A stretch of DNA of 43,510 bases, from assembly GCA_945904015.1 (NCBI GenBank), contig CAMDPK010000050.1, positions 1 through 43,510 on the forward strand. Reading direction: 5' to 3'. Origin of the DNA: Candidatus Kuenenia stuttgartensis (GTDB lineage Bacteria > Planctomycetota > Planctomycetia > Planctomycetales > Planctomycetaceae). Shown one piece after another: positions 9,056-16,170 of the stretch. The notes beneath the pieces were generated by a model, which ran no database searches, was not told where the DNA came from, and saw nothing but the letters and a program-made list of their open reading frames with translations. A program made the position numbers and the translations under genes. Within the stretch, counting starts at the first letter, position 1, and each line of letters starts with the position of its first letter.

Positions 9056-9520
9056 ATGAATCTCGTGGTCGTTGAAGGTGATCTGCTCGATCAGGATGTC
9101 GAGGTGATCGTCAACGCCTGGAATCGCAATGTGATTCCGTGGTGGCTGCTTTTGTCGCAAGGTGTTTCCGGTGCGATCAAGCGGCGAGCAGGCTTGGAAC
9201 CGTTTCGCGAGCTGGGTCGAATGCGTGCGATCCCGTTGGGAGGCGCGGTCGTGACGGGAGCCGGGCGGTTGCCGTTTAAGGCGATCATCCATGTCGCCGG
9301 AATCAATCTGCTCTGGCGATCGTCGGAACGCTCCGTGCGAGATTCCGTGCGGAACGCGATGGCGTTGGCGACGCAAAACGGCTACAGGTCGATTGCTTTT
9401 CCACTGATCGGCGCTGGTTCCGGTGGTGGCAAGGCGGTGCGAGTTCTGGAATGGATGCGAGACGAGCTATCGTCCATCAACTTCGACGGTGAAGTCCGCA
9501 TCGTGCAGTTCAAACGATAA
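9056..9520 (+). CDS. macro-domain protein
   Basis: A single-domain cytoplasmic protein of about 154 residues with a macro (ADP-ribose-binding) fold: MNLVVVEGDLLDQDVEVIVNA opens the domain, GRLPFKAIIHVAGI forms the middle strand and IAFPLIGAGSGGG is the diphosphate-binding loop. Related enzymes remove ADP-ribose from proteins or act on O-acetyl-ADP-ribose. The usual NAAN motif reads NAWN here and is followed by an unusual Trp/Leu-rich stretch (RNVIPWWLLLSQGVSGAI), so activity may differ. An in-frame GTG at 9014 would add 14 polar residues; the ATG at 9056 fits the domain start better, although neither has a strong ribosome site. The M28 peptidase gene starts 29 bases downstream, so the two may form one transcript. 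Confidence 0.85.
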   Translation: MNLVVVEGDLLDQDVEVIVNAWNRNVIPWWLLLSQGVSGAIKRRAGLEPFRELGRMRAIPLGGAVVTGAGRLPFKAIIHVAGINLLWRSSERSVRDSVRNAMALATQNGYRSIAFPLIGAGSGGGKAVRVLEWMRDELSSINFDGEVRIVQFKR

Positions 9521-9549
9521 TTCCCGTCGTCGTTGTGCGGAGTGCAAAG

Positions 9550-10497
9550 GTGCCCAACAAGTTTTTCATCGTTGTGATGCAAGTTGCTCTCATGGTCACT
9601 CTCGCTTCGGCTGAGGAGCCGGTCGCGGCCAAACCGGTCGTCAACCTCGATCCGCAACGCGCCTTTGGCTACCTCGAAGACATCTGCAAGTTGGGGCCGC
9701 GGCCGAGTGACTCCAAGGGGATGACGAAGCAACAGGAGTTGCTCGACACGCACTTCACGAAACTGGGTGCTCAAGTCAGCTGGCAAGAATTCGATACGCC
9801 GCACCCGAAGAATGGCGGGCCGGTGCGGATGAAGAATTTGATCGTGTCGTGGCATCCGCAGGCGAAGAAGCGAGTGCTGCTGTGTTGCCACTACGATACG
9901 CGGCCATTTCCGGATCGCGACAAGTTGAACCCTGGAGGGATTTTCCTGGGGGCGAATGACGGAGCGAGTGGAGTGGCGCTCTATATGGAGATGGCTCACT
10001 CGATCCCAAAGTTAGAGACAACGTTTGGAGTCGACGTGGTGTTCTTTGACGGCGAAGAGTTCATCTTTCAGCGGGACGGCGGCAAGTATTTCCTGGGGAG
10101 CGAGTATTTCTCGCAGCAGTACCGAGACCGTCCGCCATCACATCGGTACGTCTGCGGAGTGCTCGTTGACATGATCGGCGATAAGAAGCTCGCCATCCGG
10201 CGCGAGCCCAATAGTTTGAAATATGCTCCTACAGTGAATCGCAGTTTGTTCGAAACAGCTCGGAAGCTCGGCGTCACCGAATTCGTCCCGCTGCCGATGA
10301 AACAGGAGATCAACGACGACCACATTTCTCTCAACGAGATCGCCCGAATCCCCACAGTTGATCTAATCGACTTCGACTATCCCGCCTGGCACACGACGAA
10401 AGACACGCCGTCCCAGTGTTCGGGCGAGAGCCTCGTCAAAGTCGGCCGCGTGCTTCTGGAATGGTTGCAGCATGTGCCAGAAGACATCGGTCGGTGA
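9550..10497 (+). CDS. exported M28-family zinc peptidase (glutaminyl-peptide cyclotransferase-like)
   Basis: About 315 residues with an N-terminal signal peptide (hydrophobic stretch ending LASA). M28 metal-site motifs are visible: HYDTRPFPD near residue 115, GANDGASG near 135, FFDGEEF near 166, DMIGD, and a late PAWHTTKDT near 280 that supplies the last histidine. The short single-domain layout and the DxxxWHTxxD ending match the branch that includes glutaminyl cyclotransferases, which form N-terminal pyroglutamate; an aminopeptidase role is the alternative. A GTG at 9550 is preferred because GGAG lies 7 nt upstream; a GTG at 9535 or ATG at 9577 are other choices. It probably acts in the periplasm. 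Confidence 0.85.
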   Translation: MPNKFFIVVMQVALMVTLASAEEPVAAKPVVNLDPQRAFGYLEDICKLGPRPSDSKGMTKQQELLDTHFTKLGAQVSWQEFDTPHPKNGGPVRMKNLIVSWHPQAKKRVLLCCHYDTRPFPDRDKLNPGGIFLGANDGASGVALYMEMAHSIPKLETTFGVDVVFFDGEEFIFQRDGGKYFLGSEYFSQQYRDRPPSHRYVCGVLVDMIGDKKLAIRREPNSLKYAPTVNRSLFETARKLGVTEFVPLPMKQEINDDHISLNEIARIPTVDLIDFDYPAWHTTKDTPSQCSGESLVKVGRVLLEWLQHVPEDIGR

Positions 10498-10513
10498 TGC
10501 ACTCGCGCAGGCC

Positions 10514-10584
10514 AGCGGGGGATGTCAATCCCCCGAGTCACGGATGATGTCCCACAGGTACTCGGGGGACTGACGTCCCCCGCT
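10514..10584. repeat. palindromic element, GCGGGGGA/GTCA type
   Basis: Two inverted arms of 25 bp between convergent genes; 23 of 25 positions pair across the element. Each arm alone is a perfect hairpin: GGGGGAT-GTCA-ATCCCCC on the left and GGGGGAC-TGAC-GTCCCCC on the right. The two cross-arm mismatches are compensated within each small hairpin. Related copies lie at 15178 and 16058. Confidence 0.9.
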
Positions 10585-10586
10585 CA

Positions 10587-12320
10587 TCACCGAAAGGCGC
10601 TGCGGTCGCGACGCGACTCGAAATCGGTCGGAGCACGCAGCCTCGGCGGCGAGACCGGCACTGGCTCGGAACGAAATTGTTCGACCGGCAGGTATTCTTC
10701 CGGCACCGGCTGACGAAGTTGCGATTCGCGAACCGGCTGAGCCGCCGCGCCGACCGCCAGAGAAAACGTCAGCCAACCGGACGAGGCGTCCGCACTGGCG
10801 AGTCGCAATTCCGATAAACGCTGATTCGGCGAAATCCTTGGCAACGGGAACGCCTCGGGGAAAGTGACCTCCGGGATCGCGGCGGCCAATTGTGTCCGAG
10901 CCATCGTCTCGAGCATGCCGACCAGCGACACGCCGGTGTCCGCCTTCGCGAACGCAAGTTGGCCCGGTGTGAGTCGCCACTCGCCACGTTCCAATTTCGA
11001 TGACCACGGCAATCGGATTTCATCTTGGGCGAGCACTGTTTGGCCGGCGACTTCGATGCTGGCCACGACGATTAACTGCAATTCGCCGTCGGCGATCGTC
11101 ACGCGCACGGGATCTTTGTCGCCGAGCCGAATCAGCGGAGCGGCTCCGGGTAGTCCGCCTTCGGCGGACGCCGCAAGTTTCTTGTCGCGTGGCATCACTC
11201 GGCCACCGAGCTTCGTGACGAACGATTCCAAGACTTCGCGCAGTTGTGATTCCGTCATGGTCTTGCCGTCGAGATCGAGATTCCGCAGCCACGCATTCAC
11301 GACGGATTCGTGCAGCCAGACGGTGACTCCGTCTTTGTCGGCGACTTGGCGACTCGACGATCCTGTTTTGCTGACCTCTTGCCATTTCATTTCCGGAGCA
11401 TCCGCCCACGCGGCCGACAGGACCAACTCCGAATCCGTCGAGCGGGCCGTCAGCCGCTGCGGCCAGAGATCGCCGAATTGCGACCGCATGCCGTCTCGCC
11501 ATTCGCGGTTGAACTGTGCGAGTTGCCGATCGGCGTCACGATTGAACTGCGGGCCAAGTTGAGCCGAAAGATGCTCGGCGGTTTCCGCATCGACTTGAGC
11601 TCGCTGCTTGTTCGCCGTGTTGAGCGCCACGCTGCGAGCCATTCCGCCGAACAGCGTACCGTCAAACGCCGTCGCCGCAGCAACGTGTTCGTTGTGGACA
11701 TCGACCCACACCTGCGGGCGTTTGGTCGTGACTTGATCGCCATCGAACATCACCGGCTTGACCGCCAGCACGTCATGCCAGCCGAGCGTGTTGACCGCCG
11801 CCTGCGACGTCCGGCCAACCGTGTTGCTGTGAACAGCTCCGGTCAGTACGAGGTGCATCTCGGCATCATCGGAGCTTGGCTTGAGGTCCACGACAACTCG
11901 CGTCGAGGTCAACTGCTGGCCAGTCACATCCGCTTTCGCGATGACGTCGCGCACGGGAGCGATCTCCGAACGCTCGTCGGTCAACAACCGATTGAGCAAT
12001 CCCTCCGGCACACTGATTTGCAGCGGAGCACAACCCGCAACGGCTCGCACCGGAGTTGGCTCGAAGTGCTCGACGCGTGCGACGGAATGCGTTTTGACCG
12101 GCGGACGCATGCTGCGCGAAGTCGAAAAATACGGATCGACGCTGATCGGCATCGGAGTCCGCGTCGCCGGAGAAAAAAAACTCACTTCTGGCGAACCAAA
12201 TCGTGGCGAGTGATCCACCCCACACGCGCACTTCGGACCATGCGGCTCACGCGATTGACCGAACGACATCGAAGCCGACAACAACGTGACTCCGCCAACA
12301 ATCAGCGACAACCATTTCAT
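10587..12320 (-). CDS. secreted protein of unknown function
   Basis: A 577-residue exported protein; I do not recognise a named domain. The ATG at 12320 follows GGGAG with 8 nt spacing and opens a clear signal peptide (MKWLSLIVGGVTLLSASMSFG). The mature part begins with a Cys pair (KCACGVDH) and a proline-rich linker. A region from about residue 100 onward has alternating beta strands and short helices (e.g. PEGLLNRLLTDER, DGVTVWLHESVVNAWLRNLDL). The end is proline/arginine-rich. No catalytic motif is visible. An envelope-associated planctomycete-specific protein is likely, but this is inference from export and absence of known domains. Confidence 0.75.
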   Translation of the reverse strand: MKWLSLIVGGVTLLSASMSFGQSREPHGPKCACGVDHSPRFGSPEVSFFSPATRTPMPISVDPYFSTSRSMRPPVKTHSVARVEHFEPTPVRAVAGCAPLQISVPEGLLNRLLTDERSEIAPVRDVIAKADVTGQQLTSTRVVVDLKPSSDDAEMHLVLTGAVHSNTVGRTSQAAVNTLGWHDVLAVKPVMFDGDQVTTKRPQVWVDVHNEHVAAATAFDGTLFGGMARSVALNTANKQRAQVDAETAEHLSAQLGPQFNRDADRQLAQFNREWRDGMRSQFGDLWPQRLTARSTDSELVLSAAWADAPEMKWQEVSKTGSSSRQVADKDGVTVWLHESVVNAWLRNLDLDGKTMTESQLREVLESFVTKLGGRVMPRDKKLAASAEGGLPGAAPLIRLGDKDPVRVTIADGELQLIVVASIEVAGQTVLAQDEIRLPWSSKLERGEWRLTPGQLAFAKADTGVSLVGMLETMARTQLAAAIPEVTFPEAFPLPRISPNQRLSELRLASADASSGWLTFSLAVGAAAQPVRESQLRQPVPEEYLPVEQFRSEPVPVSPPRLRAPTDFESRRDRSAFR

Positions 12321-12459
12321 CGAACAATCTCCCTTGGCCCACTGGGAAGGCGGGGGCATTCTGACAACCGCGCTGGCCGACAGGAATCGTCGCTACGAAA
12401 ATCTTTCGGGAGTTCTCGCGTGCTCACGATGAGCACGGTTGCTAGATTCTGCGCGGTGG

Positions 12460-12487
12460 GAGACGAGCGAGACGCTCGCCTCGTCCG
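12460..12487. repeat. possible half of a palindromic element
   Basis: GACGAGCGAG and CTCGCCTCGTC form one small hairpin (single bulge, 3-nt loop) just upstream of the DUF1501 start. It resembles one arm of the paired elements in this window, without a partner arm. It may be a remnant. Confidence 0.4.
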
Positions 12488-12503
12488 AGATTCGGAGTTC
12501 CGC

Positions 12504-13961
12504 ATGTTGCCAATTCGCCACCCCGCCGCCGAACTGTTCCGGCCGTCACGTCGCGAGTTTCTGGCGACGACCGGTGGCGGCTTCGGAGCACTCGCGCTCT
12601 CTAGCCTGCTGGCCGCGGACGAATCTTCGCCGCGCAACGCTCGGCCGACTCCCAAGCCGGAGTTCAACGGCGGGTTGCATCACAAGGCCAAGGTCAAGCG
12701 CGTCATTCAGCTCTTCATGAATGGCGGCGCGAGTCCGATGGACACGTTCGACTACAAGCCGGAGCTCATCAAGAAGCACGGCGAGAAAGTGGACTTCGGC
12801 CTGAAGTCGGCGGCGACGAGCGTTCCCGGTGCGGTGATGAAATCGCCGTTCGAATGGAAGCAACACGGCGAGACTGGCCGCTGGGTCACGAGCGTTCTGC
12901 CGCAGGTGGCGACGATCGTCGATGAGCTGGCCTTCCTGATGGCGATGACCACGAAGACCAACGTGCATGGCCCCGCCAGCTACATGCAGAACACCGGCTT
13001 CACACAGCCGGGCTTTCCATGTCTCGGCGCGTGGATTTCCTACGGCCTCGGCCGGCTGACCGACAACCTGCCGATGTTCGTGGTGCTGCCGGATGCTCGC
13101 GGGCTGCCGTACAACAATGCTGGCAACTTTTCCTCCGCGTTCCTGCCGATGGAATTTCAAGGGACGATCATCAAGGCCAACGCTCCGACTCCAATCAACG
13201 ATCTGTTCGCGCCGAAGTCCGCCGCGTTCATCACGCACGACAGCGAAGTCGCCGGACTCCGAATCCTCGAAGAACTCAACCGCGAGCATCAGAAGTCACG
13301 GCTCGGCGATTCGCGATTGGACGCTCGCATCGCTAGCTATGAGTTGGCGGCGAAGATGCAACTCTCCGCGCCGGAGGCGCTCGATCTCGCGAAGGAGTCG
13401 GAGGAGACTCACAAGGCTTACGGGACCGGCACCGCTCCGACGGCAGACTTCGCGAAGAGCTGCCTGACCGCTCGACGGCTGATCGAGCGGGGTGTGCGGT
13501 TCGTCCAAGTTTGGAGCGGCACGGGCGGAGCCTCGAACAACTGGGACAACCACACCAACATCGACAAAGAGCTGCCGTTCATCGCCAGCATCGTCGATCA
13601 ACCGATCACCGCACTGGTCCGAGATCTCAAACAGCGAGGCTTGTTCGAGGACACGCTGCTCATCTGGACGACTGAGTTCGGCCGGATGCCGTTCACGCAA
13701 GGCGCGACCGGCCGCGATCACAACGGCGGCACGTTCGTGACCTGGCTGGCTGGAGCCGGTATCAAGGCGGGAGTTACCCACGGTGAAAGCGACGAGTTCG
13801 CGTACAAAACCGCGAAGGACGAAACCTGGAGCTACGATCTGCACGCGACCGTGCTGCACTTGATGGGCATCGACCACACGAAGTTGACCGTTCGCCAAAA
13901 CGGCATCGACCGCCGCATCACCGACGTGCATGGGCATGTGATCGAGGATGTGCTGGCGTAG
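12504..13961 (+). CDS. DUF1501 family protein, Tat-exported
   Basis: A 485-residue protein of the DUF1501 family, common in Planctomycetes and distantly related to sulfatase/alkaline-phosphatase folds. The ATG at 12504 is supported by GGAG 6 nt upstream and by a Tat signal right after it (SRREFLATTGGG, twin Arg at 16-17). Family features include VIQLFMNGGASPMDTFD, the GFTQPGFPCLGAWISYGLG segment, LIWTTEFGRMPF and GRDHNGGTFVTWLAGAGI, then HATVLHLMGIDH near the end. DUF1501 genes usually sit beside a DUF1549/DUF1553 cytochrome-like gene; none is here, so this is a solitary copy. The open frame continues far upstream to 11310 only because the antisense strand of the neighbouring gene lacks stops. 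Confidence 0.93.
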   Translation: MLPIRHPAAELFRPSRREFLATTGGGFGALALSSLLAADESSPRNARPTPKPEFNGGLHHKAKVKRVIQLFMNGGASPMDTFDYKPELIKKHGEKVDFGLKSAATSVPGAVMKSPFEWKQHGETGRWVTSVLPQVATIVDELAFLMAMTTKTNVHGPASYMQNTGFTQPGFPCLGAWISYGLGRLTDNLPMFVVLPDARGLPYNNAGNFSSAFLPMEFQGTIIKANAPTPINDLFAPKSAAFITHDSEVAGLRILEELNREHQKSRLGDSRLDARIASYELAAKMQLSAPEALDLAKESEETHKAYGTGTAPTADFAKSCLTARRLIERGVRFVQVWSGTGGASNNWDNHTNIDKELPFIASIVDQPITALVRDLKQRGLFEDTLLIWTTEFGRMPFTQGATGRDHNGGTFVTWLAGAGIKAGVTHGESDEFAYKTAKDETWSYDLHATVLHLMGIDHTKLTVRQNGIDRRITDVHGHVIEDVLA

Positions 13962-13972
13962 CTGCTGTCTCT

Positions 13973-14025
13973 GTAGACCGGACGCCTACGTCCGGTCTCG
14001 GCTCGGACGTAGGCGTCCGAGCTAC
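13973..14025. repeat. palindromic element, GTAG...CTAC ends
   Basis: Lies between the convergent DUF1501 and glycosyltransferase genes. The left hairpin is ACCGGACG-CCTA-CGTCCGGT and the right hairpin is CTCGGACG-TAGG-CGTCCGAG, bounded by GTAG and CTAC. The two stems differ at their bases, yet each is perfectly paired. The terminal CTA is the stop codon (TAG) of the glycosyltransferase on the minus strand. Confidence 0.9.
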
Positions 14026-15149
14026 TTTTGCGACAGCACTTCCTGATACAGCCGCGTGTGTGCCGCGACCATGTTGTCGATGCTGAAATGTTGCCGCATC
14101 CGTTCGCGTCCGGCGTCGCCGAGACGCCGCGCCAGCTCCGCATCGGCCAAGATCCGATCGGCAAATTGTTGAAATCCCGCTCGGTCGCCGACGCGCACCA
14201 AGAAGCCGGTCTCACCGTCGACGACCAGTTCGCGATTCGGCGGGATGTCGGTCGCGATCACCGGCAGGCCGGCGGCCATCGCCTCCATGATCGAGTTCGA
14301 TTGCCCCTCGAAATCGCTGGCGATCCAGAACAGATTCATGGCCCGCAACAAGTTTGCGGCATCGGTTCGATGGCCAGTGAATCGCGTGTGACTGTCGATG
14401 TTGATGTCGCGAGCGAACTTCATCAGCTTGTCTCGCTCCGGCCCGTCGCCGACGAGCAGCAAGTGGGCTTCTGGCCGCAGGATCGCGACCAAAGCCATCG
14501 CGAAAACCAAATCATCGACTCGTTTTTGCTTGGCCATACGCCCGACGAACCCGATCACCGGAACGCCGCGCGGGATTTCGAGTTCCGTCAGCAGCGCGTC
14601 GCGGTCGAACGGAGTCGGCTCCGGCACCTCGATGCCGTTCGGAATGACCGTGACGCGCTCCGCCGGATAGCCGATCGACTTGTAAAAGTCAGCGACGGCG
14701 ACCGAGTTTCCGATCAGCCGATCCGTTCGCTCAATCAATTTGTGATCGAGCCACAATTGCCAGCCGGCCTTCCAAACATCGACGCAGCGCTCCGACACGA
14801 TCAGCTTCGGCCGTGATTTCAAGCGACGTCCGACCATCAGCCGTCCGTAGGCATTCGCTGCGAACAGCCAAGTGTGGACGATGTCGGGTTGCTCGACCTT
14901 AATCAGCCGCCGCAAACGCCACATCGCCACCGGATCGAACTTCCAACGCTTGCCGAGCACCGTCAGCCGCACGCCGTGTTGAGCCAACTCGTCCGCGAAC
15001 GCTCCGCCGCGAGTCAGCGCGACGACATGCACGTCGAACTCGTCGCGCGGCAGGCGGCACGCCAGCAGCGTCAATTGCTTCTCGGCCCCGGACTGGTCGA
15101 GCGTTGGCACCAGCAGCATCAATTTCGTGCGTCGCGAGGCGAGAGACAT
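14022..15149 (-). CDS. GT4-family glycosyltransferase
   Basis: A 375-residue retaining GT-B glycosyltransferase. The N-terminal acceptor domain starts with MLLVPTLDQSGAEKQL, the glycine-rich loop of this fold. The C-terminal nucleotide-sugar domain has VIGFVGRMAKQKRVDDLV (198-215) and the EX7E motif (Glu281 and Glu289 in FEGQSNSIMEAMAAGLPVIAT). It probably transfers a sugar from a nucleotide donor to a lipid-linked or polysaccharide acceptor at the cytoplasmic face; donor and acceptor cannot be read from sequence. No other polysaccharide gene is adjacent. Its stop codon is provided by the palindromic element at 13973-14025. Confidence 0.9.
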   Translation of the reverse strand: MSLASRRTKLMLLVPTLDQSGAEKQLTLLACRLPRDEFDVHVVALTRGGAFADELAQHGVRLTVLGKRWKFDPVAMWRLRRLIKVEQPDIVHTWLFAANAYGRLMVGRRLKSRPKLIVSERCVDVWKAGWQLWLDHKLIERTDRLIGNSVAVADFYKSIGYPAERVTVIPNGIEVPEPTPFDRDALLTELEIPRGVPVIGFVGRMAKQKRVDDLVFAMALVAILRPEAHLLLVGDGPERDKLMKFARDINIDSHTRFTGHRTDAANLLRAMNLFWIASDFEGQSNSIMEAMAAGLPVIATDIPPNRELVVDGETGFLVRVGDRAGFQQFADRILADAELARRLGDAGRERMRQHFSIDNMVAAHTRLYQEVLSQK

Positions 15150-15177
15150 GAGGGGCTCGAGTGGATACGTCGTTGAT

Positions 15178-15257
15178 TTGGCGAGCGGAGGGTGTCAACC
15201 CTCCGAGTTCGCAGTCGTCGCTTGATTCTCGGAGGGTTGACACCCTCCGCTCGCCAA
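15178..15257. repeat. palindromic element, GCGAGCGGAGGG/GTCA type, perfect 30-bp arms
   Basis: Two perfectly complementary 30-bp arms separated by 20 bases, between the glycosyltransferase and queC genes. Each arm also folds alone (GGAGGGT-GTCA-ACCCTCC and GGAGGGT-TGAC-ACCCTCC). Sister copies are at 10514 and 16058. The absence of mismatches suggests a recent copy or gene-conversion between arms. Confidence 0.92.
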
Positions 15258-15307
15258 GAACAGCAAGTTGCCAAGTTAGCGACCAGAGTGCCAATCGACG
15301 ATCAATC

Positions 15308-16009
15308 CTAGTAATCCAACGGATCAACCAGTCCCGCTTCAGTGAATCCTTTCAGACGTAGTTGGCATGAATCGCAATGGCCGCATGGTCGTCCCGTCGC
15401 GTCCGGGTCGTAGCAACTGGTTGTGAGGCTGTAGTCGACTCCCAGCGCGACGCCCCGGCGGATGATGTCGGACTTGCTCAGCGAGATCAGCGGCGAGTGA
15501 ACCACGAAGCGACCGGTGCGCTCGACACCAGCCTTCGTGGCCAGCCGAGCCAACTCGGCGAACTGCTTGATGAACTCTGGCCGGCAGTCGGGGTAGCCGC
15601 TGTAGTCCACCGCGTTGACTCCGATGAACAGGTCGAACGCGCCGAGCACCTCGGCCCAGCCGAGCGCGAGCGACAAAAAAATCGTGTTGCGAGCCGGCAC
15701 GTAGGTGATCGGGATGCCGCCGCTGAGTTCCGATTCGCTGCGGTCCTTTGGCACGTCGATGTTGTCGGTCAGTGCAGACCCGCCGAACTGCCGCAGGTCG
15801 ATTTGAAACGTGCGATGCTGCGTGACGCCCTGCGACTCGCACACGCGCCGCGACGCCTCCAGTTCCGAGCGATGCCGCTGGCCGTAGTCGATCGACAGCG
15901 CGAACAGCTCAAAGCCTTGCTGCCGCGCGATCGCCAGCACAGTGGCGGAGTCGAGTCCGCCGCTGACCAGGACGACGGCTTTCGGGGGAGTGGAATTCAT
16001 GGTCGGCAT
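15308..16009 (-). CDS. queC: 7-cyano-7-deazaguanine synthase QueC
   Basis: A 233-residue cytoplasmic ATP-dependent enzyme converting 7-carboxy-7-deazaguanine plus ammonia to preQ0, on the path to queuosine in tRNA. The N-terminal PP-loop SGGLDS (16-21) binds ATP. The adjoining segment [15 protein letters not shown] and the later [18 protein letters not shown] and [17 protein letters not shown] are QueC hallmarks. The C-terminal zinc site has Cys199, Cys209, Cys212 and Cys215 (CGHCDSC). Length is typical. A second ATG three codons in (16000) is an alternative start. No other queuosine gene (queD, queE, queF) is in the window, and I see no preQ1 riboswitch upstream, where a palindromic element lies instead. 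Confidence 0.97.
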   Translation of the reverse strand: MPTMNSTPPKAVVLVSGGLDSATVLAIARQQGFELFALSIDYGQRHRSELEASRRVCESQGVTQHRTFQIDLRQFGGSALTDNIDVPKDRSESELSGGIPITYVPARNTIFLSLALGWAEVLGAFDLFIGVNAVDYSGYPDCRPEFIKQFAELARLATKAGVERTGRFVVHSPLISLSKSDIIRRGVALGVDYSLTTSCYDPDATGRPCGHCDSCQLRLKGFTEAGLVDPLDY

Positions 16010-16057
16010 TCTGGTGGCCGGCGTGCTCGGACGAAAGCGATCAATCGTAGTTGGGCA

Positions 16058-16137
16058 GGCGAGCGGAGGATGTCAGTCCTCCGAGTGCGGTTTTCATCGA
16101 CGAAAAGAGCTCGGGGGACTGACGTCCCCCGCTCGCC
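16058..16137. repeat. palindromic element between divergent queC and bioF
   Basis: Arms of 28 bp pair at 25 positions. The left arm folds as GGAGGAT-GTCA-GTCCTCC (one T-G wobble) and the right as GGGGGAC-TGAC-GTCCCCC. The shared outer part GGCGAGCGG ties it to the copy at 15178. It occupies most of the short region between the two divergent starts, so it lies in or next to both promoters. Confidence 0.88.
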
Positions 16138-16170
16138 CGATCCGGTCGAGTCCTTTAGCATCCGCCAGTC

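Noticed and set aside
11310..12503. Extended N-terminus for the DUF1501 protein
   Set aside because: The upstream 398 codons are antisense to the secreted unknown protein. A ribosome site and a Tat signal mark the real start at 12504.
16010..16170. PreQ1 riboswitch upstream of queC
   Set aside because: The gap is mostly occupied by the palindromic element; I see no C-rich loop and A-rich tail of a preQ1 aptamer.
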